57,397 nt of DNA from an uncultured Acetatifactor sp. (GTDB taxonomy: Bacteria; Bacillota; Clostridia; Lachnospirales; Lachnospiraceae). This document shows positions 17,860 through 26,092 of the stretch, one piece after another. Both the position numbers and the translations under genes were made by a program. The stretch covers positions 9,599 to 66,995 of the forward strand of contig CAJUAP010000019.1 in the NCBI GenBank assembly GCA_910584435.1, read 5' to 3'. Under the pieces are notes generated by a model. That model ran no database searches and was not told the origin of the DNA. It saw nothing but the letters and a program-made list of their open reading frames with translations. Numbering within the stretch: position 1 is the stretch's first letter; every line of letters begins with the position of its first letter.

Positions 17860-18531
17860 CTAGCCGCGATAATTGTATTTACTCAGATAGGAATTCGTCA
17901 GGTTGCCGCTGGCATTATACCTGCTGGAAGCGCTCTCCATACTTGCTGCTGCATTATCGGCCACTCTGGAAGCTACAATGCCCACTCGTTTTACGAAGAC
18001 TCCCTCCGACCCAAGAAGCGCCTTGACTTTCTCCCCTTCCACACTTTCCAGCTTATCCTTATCTAAAACAAGTGTGCCATCCGCTCCTACTGCAATTCCT
18101 ATTTCCGATAAGGCCTTCTTATTCGTCAATGCAATTTCCTTCATGGATTGCAGATAATAATCATTCAATACCCCGGAGGAATTCCTCAGATTTTTCATTG
18201 TCTCATTAAATTTGTCCACAACGCTGGAGGCTGTAGAAGTAATCGTACCGCTTCCCTGGTCAACCTTCTCGCCCAGCAGCTTCGCCTGCTGCTCTAATAA
18301 GCCGGAGGAACTCTGCAGTTTGGCTGCATTGTTTCTCTCTGTCATATTGGACTGGATGCTGTTGGCATTCATGGCTCCGAGTCTGGAACCGAATCCCAGC
18401 CCATCCTTCTGCAGATAATTTACCAGCGAATTACGGCTGCTTGACCTTCTGGACGGAATCCCTGCCCTTCTCCTGCTATTATTGACCATTTTGGTGGTGG
18501 TTCTTCTGCCCATCATACTTCTGATTCTCAT
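17860..18531 (-). CDS. FliD C-terminal-like / flagellar-type coiled-coil protein
   Basis: A 223-residue protein whose start at 18531 is supported by GAGGG upstream (MRIRSMMGRRTTTK). The N-terminal 50 residues are very basic (NNSRRRAGIPSRRSSSR). The middle is helical with many Asn/Ser/Gln. The C-terminal part, IGIAVGADGTLVLDKDKLE...VKALLG...GIASRVADNA, resembles the end of the flagellar hook cap FliD (a GITVDKDGTLTLDEDKL-like motif, then VASRLSDLL-like). No flagellar genes are nearby, so this may be a stand-alone adaptation. The neighbouring acidic protein could partner it. I cannot assign a function; resemblance is by eye. Confidence 0.5.
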   Translation of the reverse strand: MRIRSMMGRRTTTKMVNNSRRRAGIPSRRSSSRNSLVNYLQKDGLGFGSRLGAMNANSIQSNMTERNNAAKLQSSSGLLEQQAKLLGEKVDQGSGTITSTASSVVDKFNETMKNLRNSSGVLNDYYLQSMKEIALTNKKALSEIGIAVGADGTLVLDKDKLESVEGEKVKALLGSEGVFVKRVGIVASRVADNAAASMESASSRYNASGNLTNSYLSKYNYRG

Positions 18532-18639
18532 ATTTCCCTCATTTCTGTGCTGTTCTGCTATCATATTGTAAAATGTATTAAAATCTGCGAGCACAGCGCT
18601 GCCGCAGACTTACTTCCTGTGACTAATCATCTGCAATGT

Positions 18640-18770
18640 CTGCCTGTTACACATGGCCGGCTCTTCCTGCATCCACTGCCCGTTACACATGGCCGGCTCT
18701 TCCTGCATCCACTGCCTGTTACACATGGCCGGCTCTTCCTGCATCCACTGCCTATTTCCCATGACCGGCA
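18640..18770. repeat. 36-bp tandem repeat at the end of the LytTR gene
   Basis: Three nearly identical 36-bp units (18640-18675, 18676-18711, 18712-18747), each containing TTACACATGGCCGGCTCTTC, and a partial fourth (18748-18770) that overlaps the last codons of the LytTR gene. In the reading direction of that gene each unit would spell AVDAGRAGHV followed by a stop, an echo of its last residues AAGHGK. The array is thus a duplicated gene end, with no open frame of its own. Confidence 0.9.
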
Positions 18771-19477
18771 GCCTTGCCGCTTCCTGTCCTTGCCCTATAT
18801 TGTGTATACGCCTTCACAAATTCAGAATATTTCTCCCTCGCCACATAAATAGTTTCTCCATTCTGCAGCCGGATCGTTCCTTCGCCATATTCAGACACAT
18901 ATGCCAAATTTACCAGATATCCCCTGTGGCATCTGTAAAAATCCTCGCCCAGCCGTTCCTCCATAGACTGCATGGTTGCATATACTGTATGCGCTTCCCC
19001 CGATGTGTGTATGTCCACCTTGCGCTTCCTGCTTTCCACATACAGGATATCCTTTTTCTGCAGAGTAAAGCTTTTGGTTTTCGTATGAAAAAAAAGCTGC
19101 CCTTCCTCGGAAGATTCCAATCTATGTACCTCCTTGCAGGCATTTTCAAACACCTTGCAGAATTTCTCCGGCACAATGGGCTTTAACAGATAGTGGAACG
19201 CTGACACATCAAATGCCTCCGGCACATATTCCTTCAGCGCTGTGACAAAAATGAGAATGGTATTGTCATCTTTCATGCGTATGGCTCTGGCCACCTCAAT
19301 TCCACGCATTTCTTCCATCTGGATATCCAGCAGTAAAATGTCAAAATGCTGTCCGGATTCCAGAAATTGTCTGCTGTTGTGGAAACAAACAACCTCACAC
19401 TCCGGTTCCTGCTGCTGAATCAAACAGACCAGCAGACTGCTGCTTTCTCTTTCCTCATCACATATTGCCACCTTCAT
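18752..19477 (-). CDS. LytTR-family response regulator (orphan)
   Basis: A 241-residue two-domain regulator: receiver domain (MKVAICDEE..., phospho-acceptor Asp in ILLLDIQM, conserved Lys in LLKPIVPEKF) and a C-terminal LytTR DNA-binding domain (KKDILYVESRKRKVDIHT, DFYRCHRGYLVNLAYV). It resembles AgrA/LytR regulators that bind direct repeats upstream of target genes. The start at 19477 has GAGGTGG a few bases upstream. There is no histidine kinase next to it, so its partner must be elsewhere. The stop codon falls inside the first (partial) unit of a 36-bp minisatellite. Targets unknown. Confidence 0.93.
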   Translation of the reverse strand: MKVAICDEERESSSLLVCLIQQQEPECEVVCFHNSRQFLESGQHFDILLLDIQMEEMRGIEVARAIRMKDDNTILIFVTALKEYVPEAFDVSAFHYLLKPIVPEKFCKVFENACKEVHRLESSEEGQLFFHTKTKSFTLQKKDILYVESRKRKVDIHTSGEAHTVYATMQSMEERLGEDFYRCHRGYLVNLAYVSEYGEGTIRLQNGETIYVAREKYSEFVKAYTQYRARTGSGKAAGHGK

Positions 19478-19731
19478 GCCCCACCTCACTGTCTTCTCAT
19501 ACTATTTCGGCCCAAACTGCATCTGACTTTTGCATCATGTAACGAAATGTGGTTTCTAATGTCATGAACCGTATGTTGTATGTGACTCCCATCCGGGAAT
19601 TTGTCTGATGTACGCAAAAAGACAGCATAACACGATTTTCCATCTGTCTGCTGTCCTTAGCTTTCCACCTGTCCATATACTATTATTTCGGCTGATTTTC
19701 CAAAAAATTAACACTTGAAAACACGAAAACC

Positions 19732-21669
19732 TTATTTGTCTGAATTCAGAATGGAACTGGTCTCCTGAATCACACCCTTCACATCCTCTGCCATTTGAGC
19801 CACAATATCCATGGATTGCTGTATGATACGTCCGTTTTCCGAGGTCATATTTACATCTGCAATAGCATTTTCTACTGAATCCAGAAGTTCCGAGATCGTC
19901 TCATGGAACCTGTCAATCACATCCGAGATTCCATGAATCGCCTCCCTGATGGCACCGCTGTTTTCCTTGGCAGAAGCCACGGAGGATTTGGAACTGTCTG
20001 AAAGCTGGCGAATATTGGCGGCCACTACCCCAAAGCCCCGTCCTGCCTCTCCTGCCCTGGCGGCTTCAATTGCGGCATTCAAAGACAGCAGATTAATCTT
20101 ACCTGCAATACTCTCCACATCCTGCGTCATCACATTATAACTCTCAATACTATTACTGATGTTTTCTGCAGACTTTTTAATGCCGTCATTCAGTTCCACA
20201 AGCTTATTCATATGCTCTGTCAAAATGTGCATTTTATCTGTGGTATGTAATCCGGCTTCCCGAATCTTATCTGCTTCCTGTTTTACATCCTGAATATTGG
20301 TACTCAGCTTCCTGAAGATTCCCATCAGTTCTTCGTTCATCTCGCAGACCTGCCGGTTCACACTCTCAACCTTCTGACGCTCTTCCCGAATAGAACGCAG
20401 CATATATTGATGGCAATTCTCTTTCTCATTGATTCCCTTTGCCAGCGCAATTGCCATGTCCCGGCAAGTCCTGAAACCACAGGCATGACAATCAAAATGC
20501 TTCTCCTGGTAGGTTTCCTTGCCCAATATTTTATAAACTCTCTCAATATCGGCTTCCGTCACCTGGACATTCTTCCTTGGACGCGCCTCATAGGTGCGTA
20601 TATAGTCCTCCAGATGCAGTTTCTTGTCAAAATCTTCAAACTGCAGATCCCGCCCCTTCCTGGTCTTGGTCTTCTTCCGCACATTCTTTGCATATTGTTC
20701 CACATCATACATAATACTGTTCATGGCAAAGCAGTGATAATCCACTCCTGTTGCAGGTCCGCCATTACATCCGTCCTTACAGCTCAACACATCGAAAACC
20801 GTTGGAAGGTCGCTTTTTTTCTGCTGCAGGTACAAATTCAGATCTTCATAGAGCCGTTCCGTTCCCTCTGAGGTAATCACCTGCATGTCCGGATCATGGA
20901 ACTGAAGATTCTTCATCAGTCCGCCGGGTCTGGGATAAATGGCTCCCTCCAGACCTATGTCCCCGTCAAATTCAAATTCACTGTATACCTTTACTTTAGG
21001 AAGCTCTACACCATTTTCCTTAAAATAGTCTCTCAAATGCTCCATTGTGACATTATAATCAATTATCTTAGTGTCATGAAACTCATCCGCCTTGGCAATA
21101 CAGGGCGAAATGGCAGCTATTTTCCCCCGGTATCCCAATACCTTCCTGAGATATATTCCCAGGCACAGCATAGGACTATGTATCGGCGACAGGCTGGGAA
21201 TCAATTCCTGCCTGTTCTTCAGCGCATAATTCACAACCGCAGCACAGGGCTGTGAAATTACCTTTGCCTCCGGATGCTGCTGCAGATACCGCAGATGCGC
21301 CCAGGTACAGATATCGGCGCCATAGGATACATCATATATTTTCTGAATCCCCTGATTGCGAAACCATTGCAGTGCATGCCGCCAATTCCCATCAAAAGCA
21401 ATTTTGATAGAAGGCGCCGCAATCATGATCATCTCCTGCCCAGCCTTCAAATCCTTCAGAAACATGTCAATATCATCCCCATAAGTTCTTGCATGATGAG
21501 AACATGCCCGAATGCAGGCACCGCACTTAATACATTTCTCTTCATCAATATGGATAATCAGCCTTCCATTCTCATCCGTCCTTGCCACATTTGCATCAAT
21601 CACCGGACATGCTCTTACACAAGCATTACAACCCACACATTTATTCGGGTCTAAATAAATTGCCCCCAT
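19732..21669 (-). CDS. Sensory FeFe-hydrogenase-like protein with MCP signalling domain
   Basis: About 645 residues. Two 4Fe-4S ferredoxin motifs (CVGCNACVRACPV, CIKCGACIRACSH), a hydrogenase large-subunit domain whose three H-cluster motifs read SQPCAAVVNY, SPCIAKADE and CKDGCNGGPAT, a further Fe-S motif CHACGFRTCRDM..., a coiled coil, and a C-terminal methyl-accepting/signalling region with INLLSLNAAIEAARAGEAGRGFGVVA. The first H-cluster motif has a single cysteine where catalytic enzymes have the CC pair (TSCCP-like), so the proton-channel cysteine is missing. The layout matches putative sensory hydrogenases (HydS-type groups), coupling H2 or redox sensing to a chemotaxis-like signal. No transmembrane segment is present. 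The start at 21669 follows AGGAGG; upstream sequence belongs to a repeated leader. Confidence 0.87.
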   Translation of the reverse strand: MGAIYLDPNKCVGCNACVRACPVIDANVARTDENGRLIIHIDEEKCIKCGACIRACSHHARTYGDDIDMFLKDLKAGQEMIMIAAPSIKIAFDGNWRHALQWFRNQGIQKIYDVSYGADICTWAHLRYLQQHPEAKVISQPCAAVVNYALKNRQELIPSLSPIHSPMLCLGIYLRKVLGYRGKIAAISPCIAKADEFHDTKIIDYNVTMEHLRDYFKENGVELPKVKVYSEFEFDGDIGLEGAIYPRPGGLMKNLQFHDPDMQVITSEGTERLYEDLNLYLQQKKSDLPTVFDVLSCKDGCNGGPATGVDYHCFAMNSIMYDVEQYAKNVRKKTKTRKGRDLQFEDFDKKLHLEDYIRTYEARPRKNVQVTEADIERVYKILGKETYQEKHFDCHACGFRTCRDMAIALAKGINEKENCHQYMLRSIREERQKVESVNRQVCEMNEELMGIFRKLSTNIQDVKQEADKIREAGLHTTDKMHILTEHMNKLVELNDGIKKSAENISNSIESYNVMTQDVESIAGKINLLSLNAAIEAARAGEAGRGFGVVAANIRQLSDSSKSSVASAKENSGAIREAIHGISDVIDRFHETISELLDSVENAIADVNMTSENGRIIQQSMDIVAQMAEDVKGVIQETSSILNSDK

Positions 21670-21678
21670 AAGCCTCCT

Positions 21679-21791
21679 CCTATTAGAGTTCCCGCTTGCG
21701 GGAACTTGTTCCGGTCTCTCCACTTCAGCCCCCTTGTGATGGCTTCCGTTCCGAGACTGATTTCCTCTTGACATTTCTTAGCTGGACTATT
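21679..21791 (-). repeat. AATAGTCC...AATAGG leader element, copy A
   Basis: On the minus strand it starts AATAGTCCAGCTAAGAAATG and ends with a GTTCCCGC/GCGGGAAC hairpin (21688-21705) followed by AATAGG, which runs straight into the AGGAGG ribosome site of the hydrogenase-like gene. It shares the start with copies at 22.8, 29.8 and 39.2 kb, and the hairpin with the 22.8-kb copy. Confidence 0.8.
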
Positions 21792-21959
21792 ATAGTTCCG
21801 CATTTCCCGTCATGCCGCTCAAAGCGAGCTTGCCCGATTGCTCATATTCAACTGCAAAGTCACCGGCCGCCCCTCTGCAAGCCCCATGTAAATCGTTCCG
21901 TCCGTATACCTTTTTACGCTGCCCTTTCTTCCTGAATAATGATCTGACCTTCATTCCGT

Positions 21960-22796
21960 TCACACTTCCGCATACTTGCGCAGAATGAAGTCTCTCACCT
22001 GCTGGTTGTTCTCAGGGGTTGTATTTTCAAGTGTTGCCTGGATAAATGGCTTTCTCTCCTTCATAAATTTCAGAATCGCAGTGTAATCCATCTCGCCCAA
22101 TCCGCAGCCCATGGCATTCAGTTTTCCATCCTGCAGTGCACAGTCCTTCAAATGCATGACAGCCACATCCTCTCCAAGCAAATCAATGGCTTCCTCTATG
22201 ACAGCCTGCCGCTCTCCGTAATTTGCCTCATCCAGCAGATTCACCGGATCAAATATAATCTGCAGGTTCGGAGATGCAATCTCATCCAATACCCGTCTTG
22301 CACGCTTAGGGTTACACACAATATGTTTATACACCGGCTCAATTGCCACTACCACCCCCATCTGTTCCGCATACTTTACAATCGGACGGAAATTGTTGAT
22401 AAACAGCTGCAGTGCTTCTTCTGTATGACATTCCGGCGTAAATCTGTATTCTTCGTTGGGTGCGCCGGTCTCCGTCCCCACCACGCCGCATCCCAGCCAG
22501 GAAGCAAAACGGACATGAGCCATATAGCGATGTACCGTCTTGGCCAGCTGCTCCCTGTTAGGATCTGCCAGGTTCAAATAACAGCCAAGCACAGCAATAT
22601 CCACCTGATTTCCGGCAAATACATTCTTAATATACATGGCCATTCCCGGCGTCATGGCCTCATCCGTGGTGGGGAATTCCTCAATGACCTTAGCCAGTGC
22701 CAGGTGTCCGCAGGCAAACCCCAGCCGATGTACATCTGCAATCCGCTCTTCAAAAGGAAGCTGTGTGGTATCGTGTAATCTAATTCCTATCTGCAT
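21960..22796 (-). CDS. Sugar phosphate isomerase/epimerase family TIM barrel
   Basis: A 278-residue xylose isomerase-like TIM barrel (AP endonuclease 2 fold). The conserved metal-binding carboxylates and histidines are visible in VVVAIEPVYK, LQIIFDPVNLLDEAN, VAVMHLKDCAL and ATLENTTPEN. The family includes isomerases and epimerases of unusual sugars; the exact substrate cannot be read from sequence. The start at 22796 has AGGAGG upstream and is preceded by the second copy of the leader element. Adjacent to the polygalacturonase on the same strand, so a role in galacturonate-type sugar metabolism is a reasonable guess. Confidence 0.88.
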   Translation of the reverse strand: MQIGIRLHDTTQLPFEERIADVHRLGFACGHLALAKVIEEFPTTDEAMTPGMAMYIKNVFAGNQVDIAVLGCYLNLADPNREQLAKTVHRYMAHVRFASWLGCGVVGTETGAPNEEYRFTPECHTEEALQLFINNFRPIVKYAEQMGVVVAIEPVYKHIVCNPKRARRVLDEIASPNLQIIFDPVNLLDEANYGERQAVIEEAIDLLGEDVAVMHLKDCALQDGKLNAMGCGLGEMDYTAILKFMKERKPFIQATLENTTPENNQQVRDFILRKYAEV

Positions 22797-22807
22797 ATTT
22801 TTTTCCT

Positions 22808-22946
22808 CCTATTCCGGTTCCCGCTTGCGGGAACTTGTTCCGGTCTCTCCACTCCGGTGCCCTAACCAGGGAAGGACATTTCTTAGCTGGACTATTTTAA
22901 GTCGCTGCCAGGCGGCACTAAAGGGTGAGGTTCTTTCAGCGAAACA
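22808..22946 (-). repeat. AATAGTCC...AATAGG leader element, copy B
   Basis: The core (22808-22896) carries GTTCCCGCTTGCGGGAAC (22817-22834) and TTGTTCCGGTCTCTCCACT as in copy A, with GGACATTTCTTAGCTGGACT at the far end. It is extended by a module with AAAGGGTGAGGTTCTTTCAG (about 22920-22946) that is also in copy C. It lies between the polygalacturonase and the ribosome site of the isomerase gene. Confidence 0.8.
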
Positions 22947-22947
22947 T

Positions 22948-24504
22948 TTATTTCTGAATCAGTTCGTCCACGCCGATCAGTTCACAGGGATCTCCCTCCT
23001 GGCCATGGATGGATACGTTATCCAGTGTCAGCTTCGCCACATTTCTTGCAAAAAGCCCTCTTCTGCTGCTCTTGGGCACACCCTCTGACATAGCAGGCGC
23101 ACCGGTTTTCGGATGCTCCGCATAAGTGACGGAAATATTCTTCATAACAATCTCTTCAATCTTCTGTTCCGGAAGACCGTCAAAAAATGCTGCTGCCACA
23201 TGGCAATTGGTACATTCCATATTTTCAAATACCATCTTCTTAATTGAAGGTGTCCTGTCATCAACCGGGCAGACCTCCCTGGACTGCACATAAGAAGTCC
23301 TGCCGTCCGGGTCACAGAAATAGAACGAATTTACCACCAGGGGCGTCATAACATGATCCAGTGTCAGATTTCGGAAAGTAATATTGCTTAAGACGGCATC
23401 CTTCCCCCTGCCCCGTCTGGTTTTGATGCGCAGTCCTCTGTCCGTATGGCGGAAAATGCAGTCCTCCACAGTCAGGTTCACAACCCCTCCCGCCATCTCA
23501 CTGCCCAATGTCACCGCCCCATGCCCGTCTTCCATGAGACATTGGCGAATCCTGATATTCTCAGAAGGCGTCTTGTGCTTCTTCCCCATATAGATCTTGC
23601 CGCTCTTCACTGCAATACAGTCATCTCCCAAAGAAAACCTCACACCCAGAATCTCCACGTTCTTACAGGACTCCGGATCAAGCCCGTCCGTATTAGGGGA
23701 ATCACTTGGATTCAAAACCTCCAAATCCAGGAAGCTCAGATTCTCACTGAAATAAGGATGCAGCGTCCATGCCGGAGAATTACAGCAGGTCACGCCCTGA
23801 AGCGTAATATCCTTGCACCTGTTAATGAAAAATAACCTGGGCCGGAATACTTCCTTATAATCCTTGGGCGACTTCCACCAGTTCTCCTTGGATGCGTTGC
23901 CGTTAATCCTGCCCTTGCCATAGATTACCACATCTTCCACACCCACTCCGCAGATAATGGAAGTATACATGGGCAGAGGATTGCCCTCCCAGCTGCCTAA
24001 ATTATAATCCTCCGTCTCATCATAGCTCTCAATGGTTCCCGGAAAAACCGGGAATTTCTCCGGCTGCGTAAATGCTCTTAGCTCCGCACCCTCTGCAAGC
24101 TCCATACGGGTATGACTCTTTAAGAATAAACTTGTAATACGGTATATTCCCTCCGGAAACAGCACCCGGCTGTTTTCAGGACAAGCCAAGATGGCTGCCT
24201 GAATAAAATGTGTGTCATCCGAGACACCGTCGCCCTTAGCCCCGAAACGTCTTACATCCAGTGTCACATACTCATAATCTGTCCTGAAACGAACTTCCCC
24301 TGCCTTTTCTTCGCCGTCAAACACCTCCACATGCTGTTCGGCGTCAGGTTTCAAAGAAAACAGGGATGTAATTGTTTTCTCTGTGGTAAGCGCTTCCCGG
24401 CCATTTACGAGAATACGATAAGGGTGTTTCGTGAAATAACGTCCTCCGTCTCTGATTTCTATCACAGCGCTTCGGGCTGTATTCATAATATGTACGACTT
24501 CCAT
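22948..24504 (-). CDS. GH28 polygalacturonase, cytoplasmic
   Basis: A 518-residue glycoside hydrolase of family 28 acting on polygalacturonate chains. The N-terminal 90 residues form a small beta domain. The beta-helix carries all family motifs: SPNTDGLDPE, SLGDDCIAVKSGK (the catalytic Asp pair), DGHGAVTLGSEM and GLRIKTRRGRG. No signal peptide, so an intracellular exo-type activity on imported oligomers is likely. Start at 24504, with GGAGGG upstream; a longer frame to 24531 exists. The neighbouring genes are a TIM-barrel isomerase downstream and a GH105-like fragment upstream beyond a composite repeat. Together with the pectinesterase at 9.6 kb this supports a pectin-use strategy. Confidence 0.94.
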   Translation of the reverse strand: MEVVHIMNTARSAVIEIRDGGRYFTKHPYRILVNGREALTTEKTITSLFSLKPDAEQHVEVFDGEEKAGEVRFRTDYEYVTLDVRRFGAKGDGVSDDTHFIQAAILACPENSRVLFPEGIYRITSLFLKSHTRMELAEGAELRAFTQPEKFPVFPGTIESYDETEDYNLGSWEGNPLPMYTSIICGVGVEDVVIYGKGRINGNASKENWWKSPKDYKEVFRPRLFFINRCKDITLQGVTCCNSPAWTLHPYFSENLSFLDLEVLNPSDSPNTDGLDPESCKNVEILGVRFSLGDDCIAVKSGKIYMGKKHKTPSENIRIRQCLMEDGHGAVTLGSEMAGGVVNLTVEDCIFRHTDRGLRIKTRRGRGKDAVLSNITFRNLTLDHVMTPLVVNSFYFCDPDGRTSYVQSREVCPVDDRTPSIKKMVFENMECTNCHVAAAFFDGLPEQKIEEIVMKNISVTYAEHPKTGAPAMSEGVPKSSRRGLFARNVAKLTLDNVSIHGQEGDPCELIGVDELIQK

Positions 24505-24542
24505 AGCTTCCCTCCTGACAATACTTGTCACTGAACATTGCT

Positions 24543-24700
24543 GGTAACAATTCAGACAGCCCCTGCCGCGAAGTCAAAATTGCGCTCCAAAGGCGGCGTG
24601 CCGCCTTGCAATTTTGCGAGACTTGCATGCGCCAAAACACATTCTTTTCGCGTTTTGTGTGCATTCTCGTAACAGTGCAGTGACCTGTCTGAACTGTTAC
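24543..24700 (-). repeat. Composite hairpin element, copy 2 (complete)
   Basis: Inverted relative to copy 1. The right end carries GTAACAGTGCAG-8-CTGAACTGTTAC (24669-24700); the left end begins GTAACAATTCAG (24543). Between lie TGCACACAAAACGC, GCAAGTCTCGCAAAATTGCA, GGCGGCACGCCGCC and CAATTTTGACTTCGCGGCAG in the same order as copy 1 when read from the other strand. About 158 bp, intergenic, no gene of its own. Confidence 0.92.
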
Positions 24701-24750
24701 TATTGCTGCTGGCTGCCGAGGCTTTCCTGCCCCGCTCTGCACAATACTGC

Positions 24751-25287
24751 CTATTGATATTCCTGATACTTTTCCCCAAGCAGTACATAGTTTTCACAGG
24801 CACGTCTTACCGCACTGCGTATCATGCACTCAGCTTCCTCCTGCACACTGCCGTCTCTGCCTGCGAATCTGCCGTCATGATAATATGTCCGGATTGCCTC
24901 TCTCAGCCTTGCCTTGAAAATATCTGCCAGCTCCCGGTAATACTCGTACAGCTGCGGGGTTACATTATCTATTGTATGTATGAGCAAGTCCAGATATCTT
25001 GCAGTATCGGGCAGATTCCCCGATTCCTCCCCATACTTCCTGTCAATCAGCCTCATTTGATGCAGCAGGTCGGGATAGCCCTCCTTCTTATTGCACTCTG
25101 TCTCATAAGCCGCATAGACAGGATATACCCATCTGGCAGCCTCATAAAAGTCACTGTCCACCACACTTGTGTCAAACAGACCCTCCGCCGTTCTGGGAAG
25201 TTCTTTCAACTGTTCAGCCGTCATTGCAATGGATGAGGATTCACCCTCCGCAATGCTCTGCATCGCAGCTTTTAGCCGTTCTTTCAT
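24751..25287 (-). CDS. Hypothetical protein, possible GH105-type fragment
   Basis: A 178-residue helical protein. The stretch FYEAARWVYPVYAAYETECNKKEGYPDLLHQMRLIDRKYG followed by a segment with DTIDNVTPQLYEYYRELADIFKARLREAI resembles part of the alpha/alpha-barrel of unsaturated rhamnogalacturonyl hydrolases (GH105/GH88), which are usually about 350 residues or more. Here only about half would be present and the catalytic residues cannot be located. It could be a shortened derivative, a degenerated gene, or an unrelated helical protein. Start ATG at 25287 with AAAGGATGG upstream. Next to GH28, so a link to pectin metabolism would fit the fragment idea. Confidence 0.5.
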   Translation of the reverse strand: MKERLKAAMQSIAEGESSSIAMTAEQLKELPRTAEGLFDTSVVDSDFYEAARWVYPVYAAYETECNKKEGYPDLLHQMRLIDRKYGEESGNLPDTARYLDLLIHTIDNVTPQLYEYYRELADIFKARLREAIRTYYHDGRFAGRDGSVQEEAECMIRSAVRRACENYVLLGEKYQEYQ

Positions 25288-25390
25288 GCTTTGCCATCCT
25301 TTCTGTCATTGTATTTTTACAGGAAACCATCATACATCCGGCTTCTTCTACATGCACCAATCCATGGGGGGATTCCTGTGGCTTTTTCGC

Positions 25391-25954
25391 TCATCGAATG
25401 AAATTGGTTGCCTGTTTCGGTTCATATGCCGGAAGCGCAATCCCCTGTTTCTTTCCCGCTTCAATGCATTTTATCAGCCATGCCATATTCTGCCCTAAAG
25501 TGCGCATGGTCTGAAGTCCTTCCGCATCCTGCAATACCTCTTCCGGCCGATTGCCATGAACCTGATTCCAGTATTGGGATGTGGCAATGACCATGTTGCT
25601 GATGGAAAAATATTTGTTCAACCGGTCAAATGCTGCTGATGCGCCGCCTCTTCTGCATGATACCACTGCTGCCGCCGCCTTGCCGGCCATCCTTCCTCTG
25701 GACGCATAGAACAGCCTGTCCAGGAATGCACAGATCTGTCCGCTGGGTCCTGCATAATAAACAGGGGACCCCACCACCAATCCGTCACAGGAATCCAGTT
25801 GTTCCAACACGGCGTTTACACCATCATCAAAAACGCATTTCCCGGTCTGTGCGCATTTTCCGCAGGCAATGCAGCCCGCCACCGGCTGAGTGCCGATATG
25901 GAAAATTTCCGTCTCCACCTGCAGGTTCATAAGAAAACATGCATTCTGCCGCAT
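25391..25954 (-). pseudogene. NADPH-dependent FMN reductase, 5'-truncated
   Basis: A 187-residue open frame that matches flavodoxin-like NADPH-dependent FMN reductases from the middle on: VETEIFHIGT, GCIACGKCAQTGKC (the usual Cys pair), VGSPVYYAGPSGQICAFLDRLF and SQYWNQVHG. The first beta strand and phosphate-binding loop (a KVLLVNGSPxxxGNT-type start, about 28 residues) are missing; the frame begins MRQNACFLMNLQVETEI instead, with only a weak ribosome site, and the DNA upstream has stops in this frame. FMN binding is therefore doubtful, so it is called a pseudogene. Whether an intact copy exists elsewhere is unknown. Confidence 0.65.
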
Positions 25955-26092
25955 ATTATCTTTATTTTACCTTACTTTCCTCCATAATACAACCAAAAGA
26001 ATCCCATTCAACCATATTCCGGCACCAAAAACAATCAACTGGTTAATATGTCGCGGTTTCCGCAACTCCGGTTTGGAACGTTCACAGTAACT

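Noticed and set aside
18640..18770. Possible CRISPR-like array
   Set aside because: The 36-bp units are directly joined with no spacers, so it is a minisatellite.
21670..21774. Longer start for the hydrogenase-like gene
   Set aside because: The extension is leader-element sequence; AGGAGG and the ferredoxin motif support the start at 21669.
21769..21795. Promoter TTGACA...TATTAT on the plus strand
   Set aside because: Spacer is only 14 bp, no plus-strand gene follows, and the sequence recurs as the end of the leader element.
24344..24803. Two overlapping minus-strand frames in the composite repeat
   Set aside because: They read through hairpin repeat sequence and lack ribosome sites; similar peptides in the other copy reflect the repeat, not a gene.
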